From Corbicula japonica (taxonomy: Eukaryota > Mollusca > Bivalvia > Venerida > Cyrenidae): a stretch of DNA of 64,000 bases. The stretch lies in assembly GCA_038501625.1 (NCBI GenBank), contig JAZAYU010000009.1:8546396-8610395 (forward strand), in the 5' to 3' direction. The notes beneath the pieces were generated by a model. The model saw only the letters and a list, made by a program, of their open reading frames with translations, had not been told where the DNA came from and searched no databases. The position numbers and the translations under genes were made by a program. Of the stretch, positions 45,200 through 57,700 are shown piece after piece (the first letter of the stretch is position 1; each line of letters starts with the position of its first letter).

Positions 45200-46067
45200 T
45201 TCTTTTATTTTAATGTCACTAGGGCTGCTTGTAAGCCAACAGTACATGAAACTCATTCCACAGGTTTAAAAAATATGGAGCACATCCTCTCAATGCTGTG
45301 AACATTTGATTAACCCCACCCCTTCCCGTAAGATTTTATTATGTTCTTAATCATGTTCAGAAATCAGGGGAAGTAACACTTACAATTATGTTACAGCTGT
45401 TTTACGTATGTACCATCCCTTGTTTGGATTGATACTCAATGGAATATTGACAAGAAATACATGGCTAAAACATCTGAAGTCCACTTGCCACCTTGAACTT
45501 AAGCAAGCATGGTTGAAACATGAACATCTGACAAGTTTCATGAAATTCATTCCAGGCATTAAGAAGTTATGGAGTAGACACCTCTGACCCTTGAAACCTT
45601 TTACTTCCACTGGCGATTTTGACCTTTAGCCAGAAGAGATAAAACAGTTCTGCAGATGGTGTCAATGAGGTAAACATATTATCCAAGTTTCAATGTTTGA
45701 CCTCCACTTGTGACCTTGGCCTTGAACCAGAATGTTTGAAACAAAGGTTCTGCATATAGTCTCAATGAGGTGAACATCTGATCCAAGTTACATTGAATTC
45801 CTTAAGAGGTTTAGAAGTTCTACAGCAGTAATCAAATGCATGGCTCAAACATTTAAACAAGACTGGTGACCTTAACCTTCAGACAAGCAAGTTGGAACAT
45901 AGGTTCTGGACATCACCTTGATGAGGTGAATATTTGACCATTTATGAATTTCCTTCCAGGGGTTTAGAAGACATTACACAGACATGAAATCCTGATGGGC
46001 AAACACACAGACAGACGCACAAAGACCATTCCTATATCCCCCTTAGTACCGCTATGTGGAGGGGCCA
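45200..46067. mobile_element. Pearl/Helitron-like element with degraded (ACAG)n tract
   Basis: Several diverged core units carry TTTGACCT, GTTCTGCATATAGTCTCAATG and GAGGTGAACATCTGATCC. They are followed by ACACACAGACAGACGCAC and a terminal TATATCCCCC..GGAGGGG palindrome-like end at about 46035-46067. Same layout as the elements at 1453-2250 and 32167-33404. Confidence 0.6.
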
Positions 46068-46503
46068 AATCAATAAAACATGTGAAATATAGGCCTACAT
46101 AGAAATTTAGATATAATAATAATGATCATGCTTTAACAAATAAAAGGGGTATATCATGCACATACTTGGTTACCATAAAAATCCACTAAGCTTTATTTCC
46201 TTTCTGGAATTTTCAGTAACAGTTGCCTAACTATGCCAAGGCAATTAAAGTCACTGCCTCAATTAAAATTATTAGTTAGTTGAACTAATGCAAATATAAA
46301 CAAATGTGATAAAATATTAACATAGTTCCAAATCATTGCCCTGCAAAAAAGGATTTTCAATGATAAAAATTCTTTGGGTGTCAAGCCACCAAAAACATAT
46401 CACATCTAAGCTATGTCATTTTTACCTGATAACAAAAAAATAAAAAATGAATTTAATAAGTTAATAAAATATAATCTCCGAGTCAGGAAGAATATCTTTC
46501 CTA
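46068..46503. other. 3' flank/UTR of OXLD1
   Basis: Read on the minus strand, candidate polyadenylation signals are ATTAAA at about 46451-46456 and AATAAA at 46192-46197. No other feature is seen. Confidence 0.45.
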
Positions 46504-47205
46504 TCACAACAAGCCTAATTCTAACTTAAGGAACATCTGAAGCCCTGGGTTCTCTATTTGATCTATAGCCTTCTTTGCAAGCTCATTTCCTTCCTCGACA
46601 GAAAAGTATTTTTTCAGTTCTTCTGCATACTGTATCCATACACAGTTTGCACATCCACTCATACAACAATCTACCGGGGGCTCTGGTGGACGCCCTTTTC
46701 CTGGCACTATATTAACAAACTTTAGAACAGGAACACCTGAGGTGACAGTGTCAAGAGCTGGTCTAATATGCCTGTCAGTATCTTCTTCAGGGATGTTACT
46801 TCTCTTCTCTATGGTAACTGCATCAGAGGGTGGATTACTGATACCTTCTTTCTGTGACATTAATGAATTATCTGTAACAGTTTTATTGCAGCTGACATTA
46901 CAACCATTGTGGATGCATTTCTTATGAGGATAGGATATATACCACAATTCATGAGGATCTTGTGTCCGTGTTTGAAAGTTCATGGTGGAGAAATTTTCTG
47001 CTTGAAATTGGTGACAAACACCCATGTTCAAACAATGATGAGTTGTATTTGCATTTTTGTTCTTTAAATATGAAGCAGATTCTGGTAAACATGTTAGCAT
47101 GCTCTGATCATGCCTCCATACACACATACCCTGTGTAGGATGTTGCCAAAGGGAGTGATTGCTCTGGGGAAGATAACTCCGCATCTTGCACATTGCTCTT
47201 GACAT
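46504..47205 (-). CDS. OXLD1: Oxidoreductase-like domain-containing protein 1
   Basis: A 233-residue protein with its whole coding region in one exon. Residues 173-200 are the hallmark oxidoreductase-like N-terminal domain: PPEPPVDCC, then MSGCANCVWIQYAEELKK (Cys180, Cys181, Cys185, Cys188), a likely metal-binding CC-x3-C-x2-C motif. The N terminus (MSRAMCKMRSYL) is basic and free of acids, consistent with mitochondrial import as reported for the human protein; its biochemical role is unknown. It is longer than human OXLD1 (about 147 aa) because of a polar, low-conservation middle. ATG at 47203-47205 was chosen because acceptor TTTTTACAG|GGAGG lies just upstream (exon edge 47212), and joining to the predicted 5' exon gives an in-frame TAA before this ATG. 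It is divergent with CCDC137. Confidence 0.9.
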   Translation of the reverse strand: MSRAMCKMRSYLPQSNHSLWQHPTQGMCVWRHDQSMLTCLPESASYLKNKNANTTHHCLNMGVCHQFQAENFSTMNFQTRTQDPHELWYISYPHKKCIHNGCNVSCNKTVTDNSLMSQKEGISNPPSDAVTIEKRSNIPEEDTDRHIRPALDTVTSGVPVLKFVNIVPGKGRPPEPPVDCCMSGCANCVWIQYAEELKKYFSVEEGNELAKKAIDQIENPGLQMFLKLELGLL

Positions 47206-47212
47206 TACCTCC

Positions 47213-48217
47213 CTGTAAAAATGATGTAACATATTATTATTATTATACAAAACTATGAAAAATCTTACATTGGAAATGTCAGTGACATTGTAAAGCAATG
47301 ACAAATTTTAACTGTCGGTCCAATCTCTCACAGAACCATAAGATAAACATTACTGTACAAAAAACTGTTTGTTCAATTGAGCAAAATAAGCCTTAATAAT
47401 GAATGAACTTAAGCCTTGGTTATATACACTGATTTAAGTATTTAACTCAATAATTTCTTTTTAGTGAGGAAGAAATATTAAGAAATATCCAAGTTAAAGC
47501 CAATGTTCAGTTTTTGAGACAAGATCCAAGTACAAAAAGGGGCATAACTTGGTCAAATGTCATTTTGACCTAACAATTCTGCTATCATCATGACACTGTT
47601 GTCATAAGCAATCTTATTTTGAATGAAAAATATAAAGCAATGGCCAATTTAAAGCTAATTTTAAGTTTTCATCATTCATGACAAAATCCAAGTACAGTAA
47701 TAAAAGGGGCCAACAAATGTGACTGTGTCCTAAAGACTTTGGCATCATCATGATCCTTTTAACATAAACTATATATAAACTGCATGATTTTAAAGTTTGA
47801 TCAAGAAATATAAAGAAATTGCGAAGTGATAGATATGTTAATTTTGCAGGTAGGTCACTTAGGAGTTATTTTGATTCCACAGGAGCACGGAGTCAAGATC
47901 GCGTCCGTTCGACCTTCCGTCGGTTTAATTTATTAGAGTTATATATACTATTTTATATTTAATGAATTTATAAAAAACTCACTTTTTCTTAAAAACTTTA
48001 CAACTGATATATATTAAGATATCGGTAGGGAGGAACTTTTTGAAAGAGCGGGGATTTTTTAGATATTTGTCTAGATTTTAAAGGAGTAGTGGGTACTTCA
48101 ATAAATAAAACCGACGGAAGTTCGAACGGACGCGATCTTGACTCCGTGCTCCTATGTTTTGATTCTAAAAAAACACAAGTAGCCGGCCAATATTGTCACC
48201 AAATCACTCCAACTCAC
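47213..48217 (-). other. OXLD1 5' UTR intron containing repeats
   Basis: It is bounded by donor ATAACAG|GTGAGTTG and acceptor TTTTTACAG. It holds a diverged repeat (about 47455-47790, TCCAAGTACAAAAAGGGGC) also seen near 5150, and the MULE-like MITE at 47878-48156. Confidence 0.65.
47878..48156. mobile_element. Mutator-like (MULE) MITE, 279 bp
   Basis: Terminal inverted repeats of about 55 bp (CACAGGAGCACGGAGTCAAG.. and the complement of CATAGGAGCACGGAGTCAAG..) are flanked by a perfect 9-bp duplication TTTTGATTC at 47869-47877 and 48157-48165. Long TIRs with 9-bp duplication are characteristic of Mutator-type transposition. There is no coding capacity. Confidence 0.88.
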
Positions 48218-48540
48218 CTGTTATATCTTTAATCTTTTATACTATGAACATGATTTTGCTGGTTTAAACAAAGCACTGCAAAATGTTGTTGTTGTTTTTT
48301 GTATATGCTACCAACTATCATTTCAACATTTTGTGATTCAGGTTTGGGTACGAAATTAATGGAGTACGAAATAGTAAACGTACCTCACGACTTACTACTT
48401 GAAAATCGATTTCAAGTATATTTTAACAGAATGAACAATGTTTATCTCACAATAAAAACTATCAAAACTGACATCGTTATCTTTATTGACATAAACCGTT
48501 GGATTTTGTTCCTGTTTGTTAACCTCTACTAATCGAAAGT
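48218..48540 (-). other. OXLD1: Predicted OXLD1 non-coding first exon
   Basis: The 3' edge is the strong donor AACAG|GTGAGTT at 48217. Its joined frame has a stop just before the OXLD1 start, so it would be 5' UTR. The transcription start is not determined; the right limit is arbitrary, chosen just before the promoter motif cluster. Confidence 0.5.
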
Positions 48541-48542
48541 TG

Positions 48543-48614
48543 TGACGTCATCAATTCTTGAGCTTTGATGTTTTACACACCGGAAGTAGTTTCAAGGCAA
48601 AACAAACACACGTG
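48543..48614. promoter_or_regulatory. Bidirectional promoter core: CRE, ETS and E-box
   Basis: Perfect palindromic CRE TGACGTCA (48543-48550), ETS consensus ACCGGAAGT (48579-48587) and perfect E-box CACGTG (48609-48614) lie within 72 bp, directly upstream of the CCDC137 ATG and facing the OXLD1 5' exon. This motif combination is typical of animal housekeeping bidirectional promoters. No TATA box is obvious. Confidence 0.7.
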
Positions 48615-48631
48615 AAATAATTTTTTTCATA

Positions 48632-48708
48632 ATGGGAAAGATTGGCAAGCCCCAAAAGAGTAATAAGCACAAAAAGATAAAAAAGACGTTTGACAGCAAC
48701 GTCGATGA
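48632..48708 (+). CDS. CCDC137: CCDC137 exon 1
   Basis: ATAATGG start context. It encodes MGKIGKPQKSNKHKKIKK then TFDSNVD and two bases of Glu. The donor is GATGA|GTATGT. Confidence 0.88.
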
Positions 48709-51700
48709 GTATGTCAAATATTTATATGTTAAACTGTCAAGCTTTTAAGTTCCCCGCAATAGTCTGTAAAAACTGGGCTGTAAGCTAGCACAACTATTTG
48801 TGCGCGACAATGACTTTTCTATATATGTGATGATCGTCCTTCGCGTACAACCCAGTTACTATTCAAATCAATGCGGAACATTTTTCTTCTATTTCTATAT
48901 GCCGCAGATCGGAATTTGAATCGCAACTTTGGCGACTCCATAAAGCACCATAAACCATTAGCACAACTATTTGTGCACGACAAGGACTTTTCTATATATG
49001 TGATGATTATCCTTAGCGCACAACCCAGTTACTATTCAAATCAATGCGGAAAATTTTTCTTCTATTTCTATATGCCGCCGATCGGAATTTGAATCGCAAC
49101 TTTTGTGGCTCCATAGAGCATCTTAAACCATATGTATCTTTAAAAAATTTACATACTTGAAAAGCCACATTCAAGTAGAATCAATATATGTAATCCTTTG
49201 TAAATAACAGTTTCGTTTTTTATGCAAAACTCTTTTAAACCTCCACCCATGTCAACAAATTTCGATTTCGGCACTTAAAGTTTACCTGACTCACGTTTAT
49301 CGATAAATTAAATAACAGAATTTAAATAGGGTCAATTTCCAGCACAGTTTTGATCGTAACTGCTTGAGACGTAAAGGACAGACATCTGTAAAAAGTCCGT
49401 ATGATAATGGGTTTGTGCTTGCAGTCGAATTATTGAGACTACTTAAACCATATGTATCTTTAAAAAATTTACATACCTGAAAAGCCACATTCAAGTAGAA
49501 TCAATATATGTAATCCTTTATAAATAACAGTTTCATTTTTTATGCAAAACTCTTTTAAACCTCCACCCATGTCAACAAATTTCGATTTCGGCTCTTAAAG
49601 TTTACCTGACTCACGTTTATCGATAAATAACAGAATTTAAATCGGGTCAATTTCCACCACAGTTTTGATCGTAACTGCTTGAGACGTAAAGGACAGACAA
49701 TGTAAAGAGTCTGTATGATAATGGGTCTGTGCTTGCAGTCGAATTATTGAAACTAGGCTGTGAGTGTGATGGATATTTTCAGTTGTTCCTTATCCTGATA
49801 ACCCATCTTGCTGATCTCTAGTATACCATCTCGGGTCTCTTTTGTTTCCTTTGTGTGATAATTTGAGAGCACTGGCAAACTCCAAAAGGAGTGACTTATT
49901 CAAAATCTTTCCGATCAGTCAGTGATGATCGATGATACCTTCAACAGAGTATGATGATATAAATAAACAAAATGACGGGATGTTGCATTAATACTACCTA
50001 TATGATGTCCCAAAGAAGCGGATAACATTCATGATTTTTTACATGAATATATGAATGCCAAGTTTTTCATCAGTTGTTCAACATATTATTTAAAAAAAAT
50101 TCAGTGATTAATATCATTTATAACATAAAAAATCTCAATTTGCACGACACAGCAAAAATTTATTTCAGTTTGTTTGCTTTTTTTACAGATGTTTGATAAA
50201 AGATCAAAAGTGTATTTTCAGTAAAAATTTATAAGTGCGATCTGGTATTGTTTGAGTAACTGATGATTTTTTCAAATTCAGAATATTTTTAAATAATCTT
50301 CATATATACGGTACAAATATTAACCCTTTACTCAGTATAAATACGTGTTTAATGCATGCACTACCAGAGTAGATGCAGATAAGCTGGTATGTCTTCTGGT
50401 CAGGACTTAACACTTGTTGCTTCTTGGTCAGAAACCTTATGAATCTAAAAGTGAACAGTGTAAATTGAAATCAGATGGCACATATGTGCTGGCTGATCTG
50501 GATCTACATTGTTCTACCATGTGTTAAAGGTATATCTGTTGAGAATAGGGTTAAGTATTATTTCTGTTTTGCATGGATGTTGGGCAAAAGTTGTACTTTA
50601 AATCTTCAAATTGAACTAACAACTATCTTACAGTGCATTAAATCAAATGATAATTATTTCTAAAATTGCTTTTTTTTCCAATGACATGGTTTTAATGTGT
50701 GAACATGCTGTTTCGTTTGACATAGAACTGTTGTTTTCTGTCTTTTACAGAGATTTAAATTTCCAGTCTGGTGGTAAAAAAAGAAAATTTGGTAATCTAC
50801 CAGTAAATGAAGAAGACTTAGACAAACAGGAGATTCCTAGGAAGCTGAAAGAAATCATACAAAGCAAGAATGCATTTAAGGCAGCTGAAGCAGAGACAAA
50901 GGGTAAAGTCAATAAGAAGAAAAAATTCAGGAAGGCAGCAGGTTTGTAAAATAAAGTTTCCATTTTGTTAGGATATATTTCATGTATACCAGAAATAAAA
51001 AAGGCTTTGCAGATGTTTAGTTGCATCTCCTGATACAGTATCGAAGAACATGAGCAGCTATGGCATAATTCAATCTATAGTGTACTTAGTACTACAAATC
51101 ATCTGCATATTTGCATCGATTTTAGTTTATCTTTCCACTGTGTTAAACCGCTCAGGAAATGTATAGACAAAAATTTTCTTAAAGAGAATAATTCAGTTAG
51201 ATAACTTAGTGTTATGTATCTTGTGTAATAGATGTTTAAAGTTTACAGAAAAAAAACCTGGAAACTGCCAGGGTGGGAGGGTTGTTTATATATATATATT
51301 TTCTGTTTATTGGTTTTGTAAAAATATGACAAAGCAGAATTTCTCTAGAATGTTTTGTGAAATGCTGCATAACAGCCTGTTGAAACATTTTTTTTTCAGT
51401 AAGCAATTCTATAAGCTTTCATTTATGCATTCTATTTTCTATTGACTTTATTCAAGACTCATCTACCCAGTTGAATTTGATCATGCAATAGGAACTACTG
51501 CATTAATCTTCCATGCCAATATGATGTTATACTCCCCATTCTTCACAAATGAAGATATTTAAATTCCATAAAATAGTAAAAATAAAAGGTGTTGGTTTTA
51601 AAAATAAAAACTCACATGAACGCTCTGAAATAAAAAAAGAAAAACATGTGCAGCCATCAATTCATTATATGACTATATTCTAGCCTATTGGATGATCCTG

Positions 51701-54700
51701 TCTTCCAATCATATGTAAATCAGTGGGTATTTATATTATGGTAAATGAATCTATTTTTTCTTGTGGCAATCTTAATGGTGAGAGGTTATCTCCATGTAAG
51801 TACATAATCAGTTCAAACAGAATAGTTATTTTCCAATTTTCATAGGCTCTTTCACAAATACAATTTGTGTGTTGCTGCTGTTGCATGATTATAAACTTCC
51901 TTTGTTGTTGTTTTTTTGACAGAGGCAACTTTTCAGATGGAGAGAGGAATAACAAAGCCAATGCAAACCATACCAAGGTTCGTTCAGGGGAAGTATGAAA
52001 AAGATAGGAACTTCATCAGACGTGTTGAGCTTGAAACTCATCGAGTCATAATGAAAGCTAAGATGGAAGAAAAATATAAAGTATGTTCTATCTTGTCCAT
52101 CTTCAAAATGATAATAAGTTATTGCAAAAGGGGTTTACAAGATACTGATCTGAAATTATGCATAGATTTAACTGAATTGGATATAAAAAGATTTCATATA
52201 ATGTTCATGTTACCAATTTCCACATCCTGGATTAATAAGTAAAATAATTAAAAAAAATGTTATTAAGCACGAGCTTCCATCAATGGGGTGGAAAATAAAA
52301 TTTGTCCTATAAAATTTGTGCAATGACTTTGTTTTGAAAGTTAGATCCTGACTTAATAGTGTCTGACTAGCAAACAGTGTACACTAAATAGAATACCCTG
52401 ATGTACATGCAGGCTGAACGTGCCACTTCAGAAGGCCAAATATTACTAATTCTGGTAACCATTAATAGTGAAGTTTTTGCAAATATTTTTTTGATTTTGT
52501 TGAGGTCATAATTTTGTTTGTGACATTTTCAGATAGAAATACCTGACACTGGCCCAGTCAATCCAGTCATGAATCCGGGTGTTGTAAAGAAAACAGGAGA
52601 GAAGAAGAAGGAGTAAGTGTAAAACTAAGTACAGTGTAGCTTGTCCCTTTACTCCATATATACAGGCTTCATTATGTGTGTGACCAGTGTAGATCTAGAT
52701 CATCCGGCAAGTCTTTACGTTTCACTAGGTTATTTCTGATAGCACATCAGGGATGTCTAATCTGGATTTGCACTGTTCGATTCTTGGTCAGAAATAACCT
52801 AGTTATCCCAAGATTTTGGACAGTTTAATTAAAGTAGATAAAATTAGGTTGATCGGAAAATTGTATATCATTTTGAGGAAGTAGATTTTTATCCCCCGCC
52901 AATGTAATCGGGAGGGGGATATTGTTTTGGCGCTGTCCGTCTGTCACGCCGTCACACTGTCATGCTGTCTGTCCGAATTTCATTTCCCAACTATTTCTCT
53001 GCAACCACTGGATGGATTTCAACGAAACTTTGTGGGAACCATCAGTACCAAGAGGAGATGCGCATATCATCGTCTTGTTCTGGTCAGACCATTTAACACA
53101 GAGTTATGGCCCTTTGACATCCTATGCATTATGCATATAGAGCAGTATAAATTTCTGCGCTATTTCTCTGCAACCATTGGATGGATTCCAATGAAACTTT
53201 CTGGGAACCATCAATACCAAGAGGAAATGCGCATATTATCGTCTTGTTCCGGTCAGACCATTTAACACAGAGTTATGGCCCTTTGATGACTTATGCATTA
53301 TGCAAATAGAGCAGTATTCGTTTCCCCGCTATTTCTCTGAAACTTCCGGATGGATTTCAATAAATCTTTCGAAGAGCTATCAATACCAAGAGGAGATGCG
53401 CATCTTGTTGTCTTGTTTCTGGTCAGATTGTTTAACACAGAGTTATGGCCCTTTGATAACTTATACATTATGTATATAGAGAAGTATTCGTTTCTGCGCA
53501 ATTTCTCTGCAACTACTGAATGGAATTCAATGAAACGTTCTTGAAATCATCAATACCTAGAGGAGATGCGCATATCTTTGTCTTGTTCCGGTCAGACTAT
53601 TTAACACAGAGTTATGGCCCTTTGATAAGTTATGCATTATGCATATAATATTATAGCAGTATTCGTTCCTGCGCTATTTTTCTGCAACTATTTGATGGAT
53701 TTCAATGAAACTTTCTGGGAACCTTCAATACCAAGAGGAGATGTGCATATTGTCGTCTTGTTTCCGTCAGACCCTTTTAACACAGAGTTATGGCCCTTTG
53801 ATAACCCTATGCATGATGCATATAGAGCAGTATTCGTTTCCTCCTTATTTCTCTGCAACTATTGGATGGATTTCCAAGAAACTTTCTGGGAACCATCAAT
53901 ACCAAGAGGAGATGCGCATATCGTCGTCTTGTTCCTGTCTGACCATTTAACACAGAGTTATGGCCCTTTGATAACTTATGCATTATGCATATAGAGCAGT
54001 ATTCGTTTCAGCGCGATTTTTTCAGAAACTACTGGATGGATTTCAATGAATCTTTCGAAGAACTATCAATACCAAGAGGAGATGCGCATATTGTTGTCTT
54101 GTTTCTGGTCAGATCGTTTAACACAGAGTTATGGCCCTTTGATAACTTATGCATTATGCATATAGAGCAGTATTTGTTTCCTTGCTATTTCTCTGCAACT
54201 ACTGTATGGATTTCAATGAAACTATGGAACCCGTCAATACCAAGAGGAGATGCGCATATTATTGTCTTGTTCTGGTCTGACTGTTTAACACAGAGTGATG
54301 GCCCTTTGATAAGTTATGCACTATGCATATAGAGTAGTATTCGTTTCCGCGCTACTTCTCTGCATCTTCTGCATGGATTTCAATTAAATACTGCGCTATT
54401 TTTTTACTACTGCGTTCTTCATTTCAACAACTTGAAGACTTTACGTCTCATTCTTATATTCTGGTGAGCTGCCCAACCCTTTTCACCATCTGAAGTTTTT
54501 TTTCACTGTTTTTGCCATGATAAATATCTAAATAAAGCCCTATGTCTTCAGCGGTTGTGTTAGTAATAACCAGTACTTGGCGGGGGATATAAATTCAACG
54601 AATTTGCTTGTTTAGGTTGATTTTGAGAGAATATGTGATGCTACAGTATATAACCCTTTCCTCCATATATACACATTTTTACACACATGCTACCAGTGTA

Positions 54701-57700
54701 GGTCCAGATCAGCCGGCACATCTGTGCTGTCTGATCAGGATCTGCTCTGGTAGCAGTTTGGTCAGAAATAATCTAACAAATCATAAAGCGAACAGTGCAG
54801 ATCCAGGGCTTTTTTCCTTCTATAGCAGCAGCCGTTTATGGGAGCCTTCCCCTCAGAAAATTTCTCAAATCATGCAGTTTTCCCCAAAAAGTGACTTTAC
54901 ATCTGGTTTTTTCATTCCCCTTTAGAGAAGAAATAACGCTATTTTCCCCAAAAATATAGGGTATGAGCCACTTCCCCAGGCAGTGAAAAAAGCCATTAGA
55001 TCCTGATCAGACTGCATGAATGTGCCAGCTGATCTGGATCTACACTGTTTGCCCATGCATTAAAGGTGTGTCTATGGAGGAAAGGGTTACTACAAACATT
55101 GAAGAGCAAAGTCATTCTTTTTGACAGCTAGTGTTTGGAATATTGTTTCAATTGGTTTTAAGAACTGGAATACCTTCTTGATTTGTGAATATTGATTGAA
55201 AGAAAAAATTGGATTTGTATCTGATGACTTCAAACTGTTTTCTAGGAAAAACAAAGAGAGGAAGAAGAAGAAATTGGAAGCTAAGAAACAAAAGAAAGCA
55301 GAAAAGACAATGGACTTTTCAGCGCTCAGAGGTTGGTGTTTTGCTGTCAAAAGAAGTTTAGAAGGCAGTAATGTCAGAGAGGAAAGAGCCATATTTCAAA
55401 CATTATTGTACTCTTTAATTGTTGTTTAAGAAACTCTTACCATTGGTGCAAGGAAGTACTTTAATATGTTTCTTTGGTTTATGTCATGTTCACCACTTAG
55501 AAGACTAGTAGAAGATCAAGTTGGTTAAGGGGTTTAAAGTAAGAAGCAGAAACTATCACCATACCATATTAAAATATCACCAAAAGTAATAGAGTTCACT
55601 CAACATGAAATTGCAGCATTCAGATTTTTATACTAGAATTTTTTTAAAGAGTTGTGTAGAACAAATTATCAGTTAAGAGCATTTGCATTTCAGATGATGT
55701 AAAGTTTGGAGAAGTTGCTATGGCACCACCATCCTTGACTGCTAAGCCAAGAAAAGCAATCCTAGATGATGATAAACCAAGAGTAAGACTTCTTCACTTG
55801 CTAATACCAGAGGCTTAGGAGCTGCTTTAATGCATATATATAAATTGATTTTTGTGTCGCCTGCGATAGCAGGTAGACACATAGGGATCCTATTGTCCGG
55901 CGGCGGCGTCGTCATCGGTGCCGTCATCCGGTAGTCCCCCAACTTTAATCTGAAACTTAATGTTGCCTATAACTTTGAAAGTGCTTGTCCTATTCACTTC
56001 ATACTTGGAATATATCATCAGCACGAACAATGCCATCTGTGATGACAAGAATGATAACTCCAGTTTCAATATTTTTTTAGTTATGTCCCTTTCTAATGCA
56101 ACTTTAATCTGAAACTTGATGTTGCCTATAACTTTGAAAGTACTTGACCTTTTCACTTCATACTTGGAATATATCATCAGCACGAGCAATGCCATCTGTG
56201 ATGACAAGAATGATAAATCCAGTTTCAAAATTTTTTGAGTTATGCCCCTTTCAAATGCAACTTTAACATGAAACTTAATGTTGACTTTAACTTTGAAAGT
56301 ACTTCACCTATTCACTTCATACTTGGAATATATCATCAGCATGAAAAATGCCATCTGTGACGACAAGAATGATAACTTCAGTTTCAATATTTTTTGAGTT
56401 ATGCCCCTTTCAAATTCAACTTTAACCTGAAACTTAATGTTGCCTATAACTTTGAAAGTACTTGTTCAATTAATTCACTTAATACTTTGAATAACTCATC
56501 TGCATTTACAAACCAATTTTTGAAGATGATAACTCAGGTTTCACCATTATTTTAGTTATTCCCCTTTTAAATGCAATTTAGATGAAACATGTGTTTTGTG
56601 GTGTAGTATTGAAATCAACTTAAATAAAATATTGTTATTATATATGATTAAACATAGGCCCACATTTCAACTTTTTCCATGCAGGCGACACATGTGTTCC
56701 ACGGAACACAACATTCTAGTTGTTCAAAAGGCATTTTAAGGGTTTTTAATTTTTGTGGTCTTCTATTTTCTAAACTCATGTTGACGTAAATTCTATATTC
56801 TAGGAGTTTTCTTTGATTTCATACAAAAACCATGCATCTAGTACCCCACTTATATAAATGAATTAGTTCTATAATGTTACCAACTGATTTAACTTTTACA
56901 GTTCATCATATTTTAGTTCAAACTTGATTATGGTTACAGACCAGGGTCTAAGATCGTTAGAGTAAGATTGGAGACCAGTTTCAGATCTCAAACATCTGAC
57001 TGGCTGAAATGGCGACCAAATCTCAAGCATCTGATTGGCTGAAATTGCGACCAGTCACCATTTCAGCCAATTGATGGCGACCAGACACTATTTCAACTGG
57101 TCGCCATTTCAACCAATCAGATGCTTGAGATTTGAGACTGGTCTCCTGATTTAGTTTTATTATCTTGGGCATAGTCCTTTGTTATACAATTACAATGCAA
57201 CTAGGTGGACAACACTGTCAGTATTTTTCATTTGTTGTTAACACAGTTATTTAGATACTGGTGAGATCTGCAGACTGATGACCTCTTAGTCATGAACTTA
57301 ACCTTTTACTCCATATGTATACATATTGTAATGTGTGTGCTACCAGTGTAGATCCAGATCAGCTGGAAGATCCATGCTATCTGTTCAGGATCTATGCTGG
57401 TTGCATCTTGGTCAGAAATAATCTTTTGAATCTAAAACAGTGAAGATCCTGATCAGATGGTATGGATGTGCTAGCCAACCTGGATCTACACTGTTTGCCC
57501 ATTCAATAAAGGTGTATCTACAACAGGTTAAAATATTTTGATACCAGTACTATTTATTGATAAATGCTCTTGTGAATCTAAAAAAGTGAAGATCCTGACT
57601 AGATGGTATGGATGTGCTAGCCAACCTGGATCTACACTGTTTGCCCATGCAGTAAAGGTGTATCTACAATGGGTTAAAATATTTTAAATACCGGTTTTAT

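Noticed and set aside
53632..53994. 120-codon ORF and several neighbours of 60-115 codons
   Set aside because: They repeat the same peptide every 173 bp because they translate the core tandem repeats of the 52890-54594 element.
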